Shown here: positions 63,291 through 64,000 of the stretch, in pieces
Position numbering within the stretch: position 1 is the stretch's first letter
Layout of the letters: every line of letters begins with the position of its first letter
From: Vibrio maerlii
GTDB lineage: Bacteria > Pseudomonadota > Gammaproteobacteria > Enterobacterales > Vibrionaceae
Direction of reading: 5' to 3'
Length of the DNA: 64,000 nt
Assembly: GCF_003415655.1 (NCBI RefSeq)
Contig: NZ_QRHC01000009.1
Location: forward strand, 1-64,000
Program-made: the position numbers and the translations under genes
The notes under the pieces: model-generated
The model's database searches: none
Told to the model about the DNA's origin: nothing
What the model saw: the letters and a program-made list of their open reading frames with translations, nothing else

Positions 63291-64000
63291 ATGTCAATAC
63301 ACTCTCACGCTTTACCCATCGAAGCGATAAAACCACAGTTTCACCGAGCTTTTCGAAACCATAACCTTGTTGTAGAGGCAGAGACAGGCTCTGGTAAATC
63401 AACGTGTTTGCCTGTTTGGGCCAAAGAACATGGTCGAGTACTTGTTGTAGAACCAAGAAGAATTGCTTGTACTTCGCTTGCTCATTTTTTGGCATCGCAG
63501 AGCGGTAAGCCGTTGGGGCAGGAAGTGGGTTATGCCATTAAGTTAGATGTACGATGTGATGAGAATACTGCTGTGGTTTTTGTGACCCCAGGTGTTGCGC
63601 TTCGTTGGTATGCAGAAAACCAATTATCTGAGTTTGATATCGTTATGATTGATGAGTTTCATGAACGACGCTGGGATACAGATTTACTGCTTTCCATACT
63701 CAACAAACACCAATCACATCGGCTCATTGTGACTTCAGCGACACTGCAAACCCAAAGAATAAGCGAGTATCTGGATGTTGAGATACTTAAGGCTAAAGGG
63801 CGTGTGTTTAATGTGTCTAGAGTGCATGTTGCGAAAGACAGTCGATACTTGCCAGATTACTCTTCATTGGTCGAACGCGTGTGTCAGGAAGTAGAGAACC
63901 GTTATACGTCAATTAATGGTGACATATTAGTTTTCTTGCCTGGTAAAAAAGAGATTCGGCAATGTCGGGATAGATTAAATAAGTTACATGGTAACTTATT
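63291..64000 (+). CDS. HrpB-like DEAH-box ATP-dependent helicase, 5' part
   Basis: An open frame from the ATG at 63291 runs without a stop to the window edge (at least 236 residues). It begins MSIHSHALPIEAIKPQFHRA. Helicase motifs in order: AETGSGKST (I), VVEPRRIACTSLA (Ia), VTPGVALRWY (Ib), IDEFHERRWDTDLL (II, with DEFH in place of DEAH), VTSATLQTQRISEYL (III), GDILVFLPGKKEIRQC (IV). The DEFHER sequence is the HrpB variant. Only this part is visible, so the gene may be HrpB itself or a shorter HrpB-related helicase. It is divergent from maeA. Confidence 0.85.
   Translation, partial: MSIHSHALPIEAIKPQFHRAFRNHNLVVEAETGSGKSTCLPVWAKEHGRVLVVEPRRIACTSLAHFLASQSGKPLGQEVGYAIKLDVRCDENTAVVFVTPGVALRWYAENQLSEFDIVMIDEFHERRWDTDLLLSILNKHQSHRLIVTSATLQTQRISEYLDVEILKAKGRVFNVSRVHVAKDSRYLPDYSSLVERVCQEVENRYTSINGDILVFLPGKKEIRQCRDRLNKLHGNL

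Noticed and set aside
63274..63495. Minus-strand open frame of 73 codons
   Set aside because: It is a shadow of the helicase gene on the plus strand, which shows clear helicase motifs.

Overview
The window looks like a chromosomal stretch of a Vibrio species (moderate-to-low GC, about 45% by eye). Evidence: a tandem glycine riboswitch in front of an alanine/glycine-sodium symporter, a PanP-type aspartate decarboxylase, a TfoX-family competence regulator, the order trxB-cydD-cydC, a VC1184-type cysteine desulfurase homologue, DUF3392 and DUF2797 proteins, and a MITE-like repeat. From memory, the order from ybjL/grxA to the malic enzyme (30.9-63 kb) follows a conserved block of V. cholerae chromosome 1. 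No tRNA, rRNA, CRISPR array or replication origin was seen.

Layout. 0-17.3 kb is the accessory part. It starts with the tail of an IS256-family element, then a Ser-type sulfatase with its radical-SAM maturase, a LysR gene, an HlyD/DUF3302 pair and a FadL-like porin. An IS nest follows: an IS1111-group IS110 element with a candidate guide-RNA region, then a complete IS66 element. Next come two divergent LysR/short-chain-dehydrogenase modules flanking an extradiol dioxygenase gene that is broken by a 41-bp tandem duplication.

17.5-29.8 kb is catabolism and transport: acetoacetyl-CoA synthetase divergent from phhA-phhB across a TyrR-box-like dyad, a RecX-like protein, an M32 carboxypeptidase, a LysE-type exporter, a phnD-phnC-phnE-phnE importer behind a candidate PHO box, and the riboswitch-controlled symporter.

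30-63 kb is the conserved backbone: YbjL, GrxA, an iron-type alcohol dehydrogenase, HexR, PanP, a MITE-like repeat, a LysO-like exporter, an HDOD protein, TfoX, a cNMP-domain histidine kinase with its response regulator, a DUF945 protein, SerC, a solute-binding protein translationally coupled to a diguanylate cyclase, CydDC, TrxB, a 2-oxoglutarate oxygenase overlapping a PLP enzyme, a second diguanylate cyclase, SanA and malic enzyme. An HrpB-like DEAH helicase runs off the right edge.

The best leads for new biology are: the IS1111 3' non-coding region; the oxygenase/PLP-enzyme pair; the binding-protein/diguanylate-cyclase pair; the kinase combining a degenerate receiver, a cNMP domain and a histidine kinase; and the freshly broken dioxygenase. 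I see no complete defence island or biosynthetic cluster. All functions are read from sequence and family knowledge; no database search was run.
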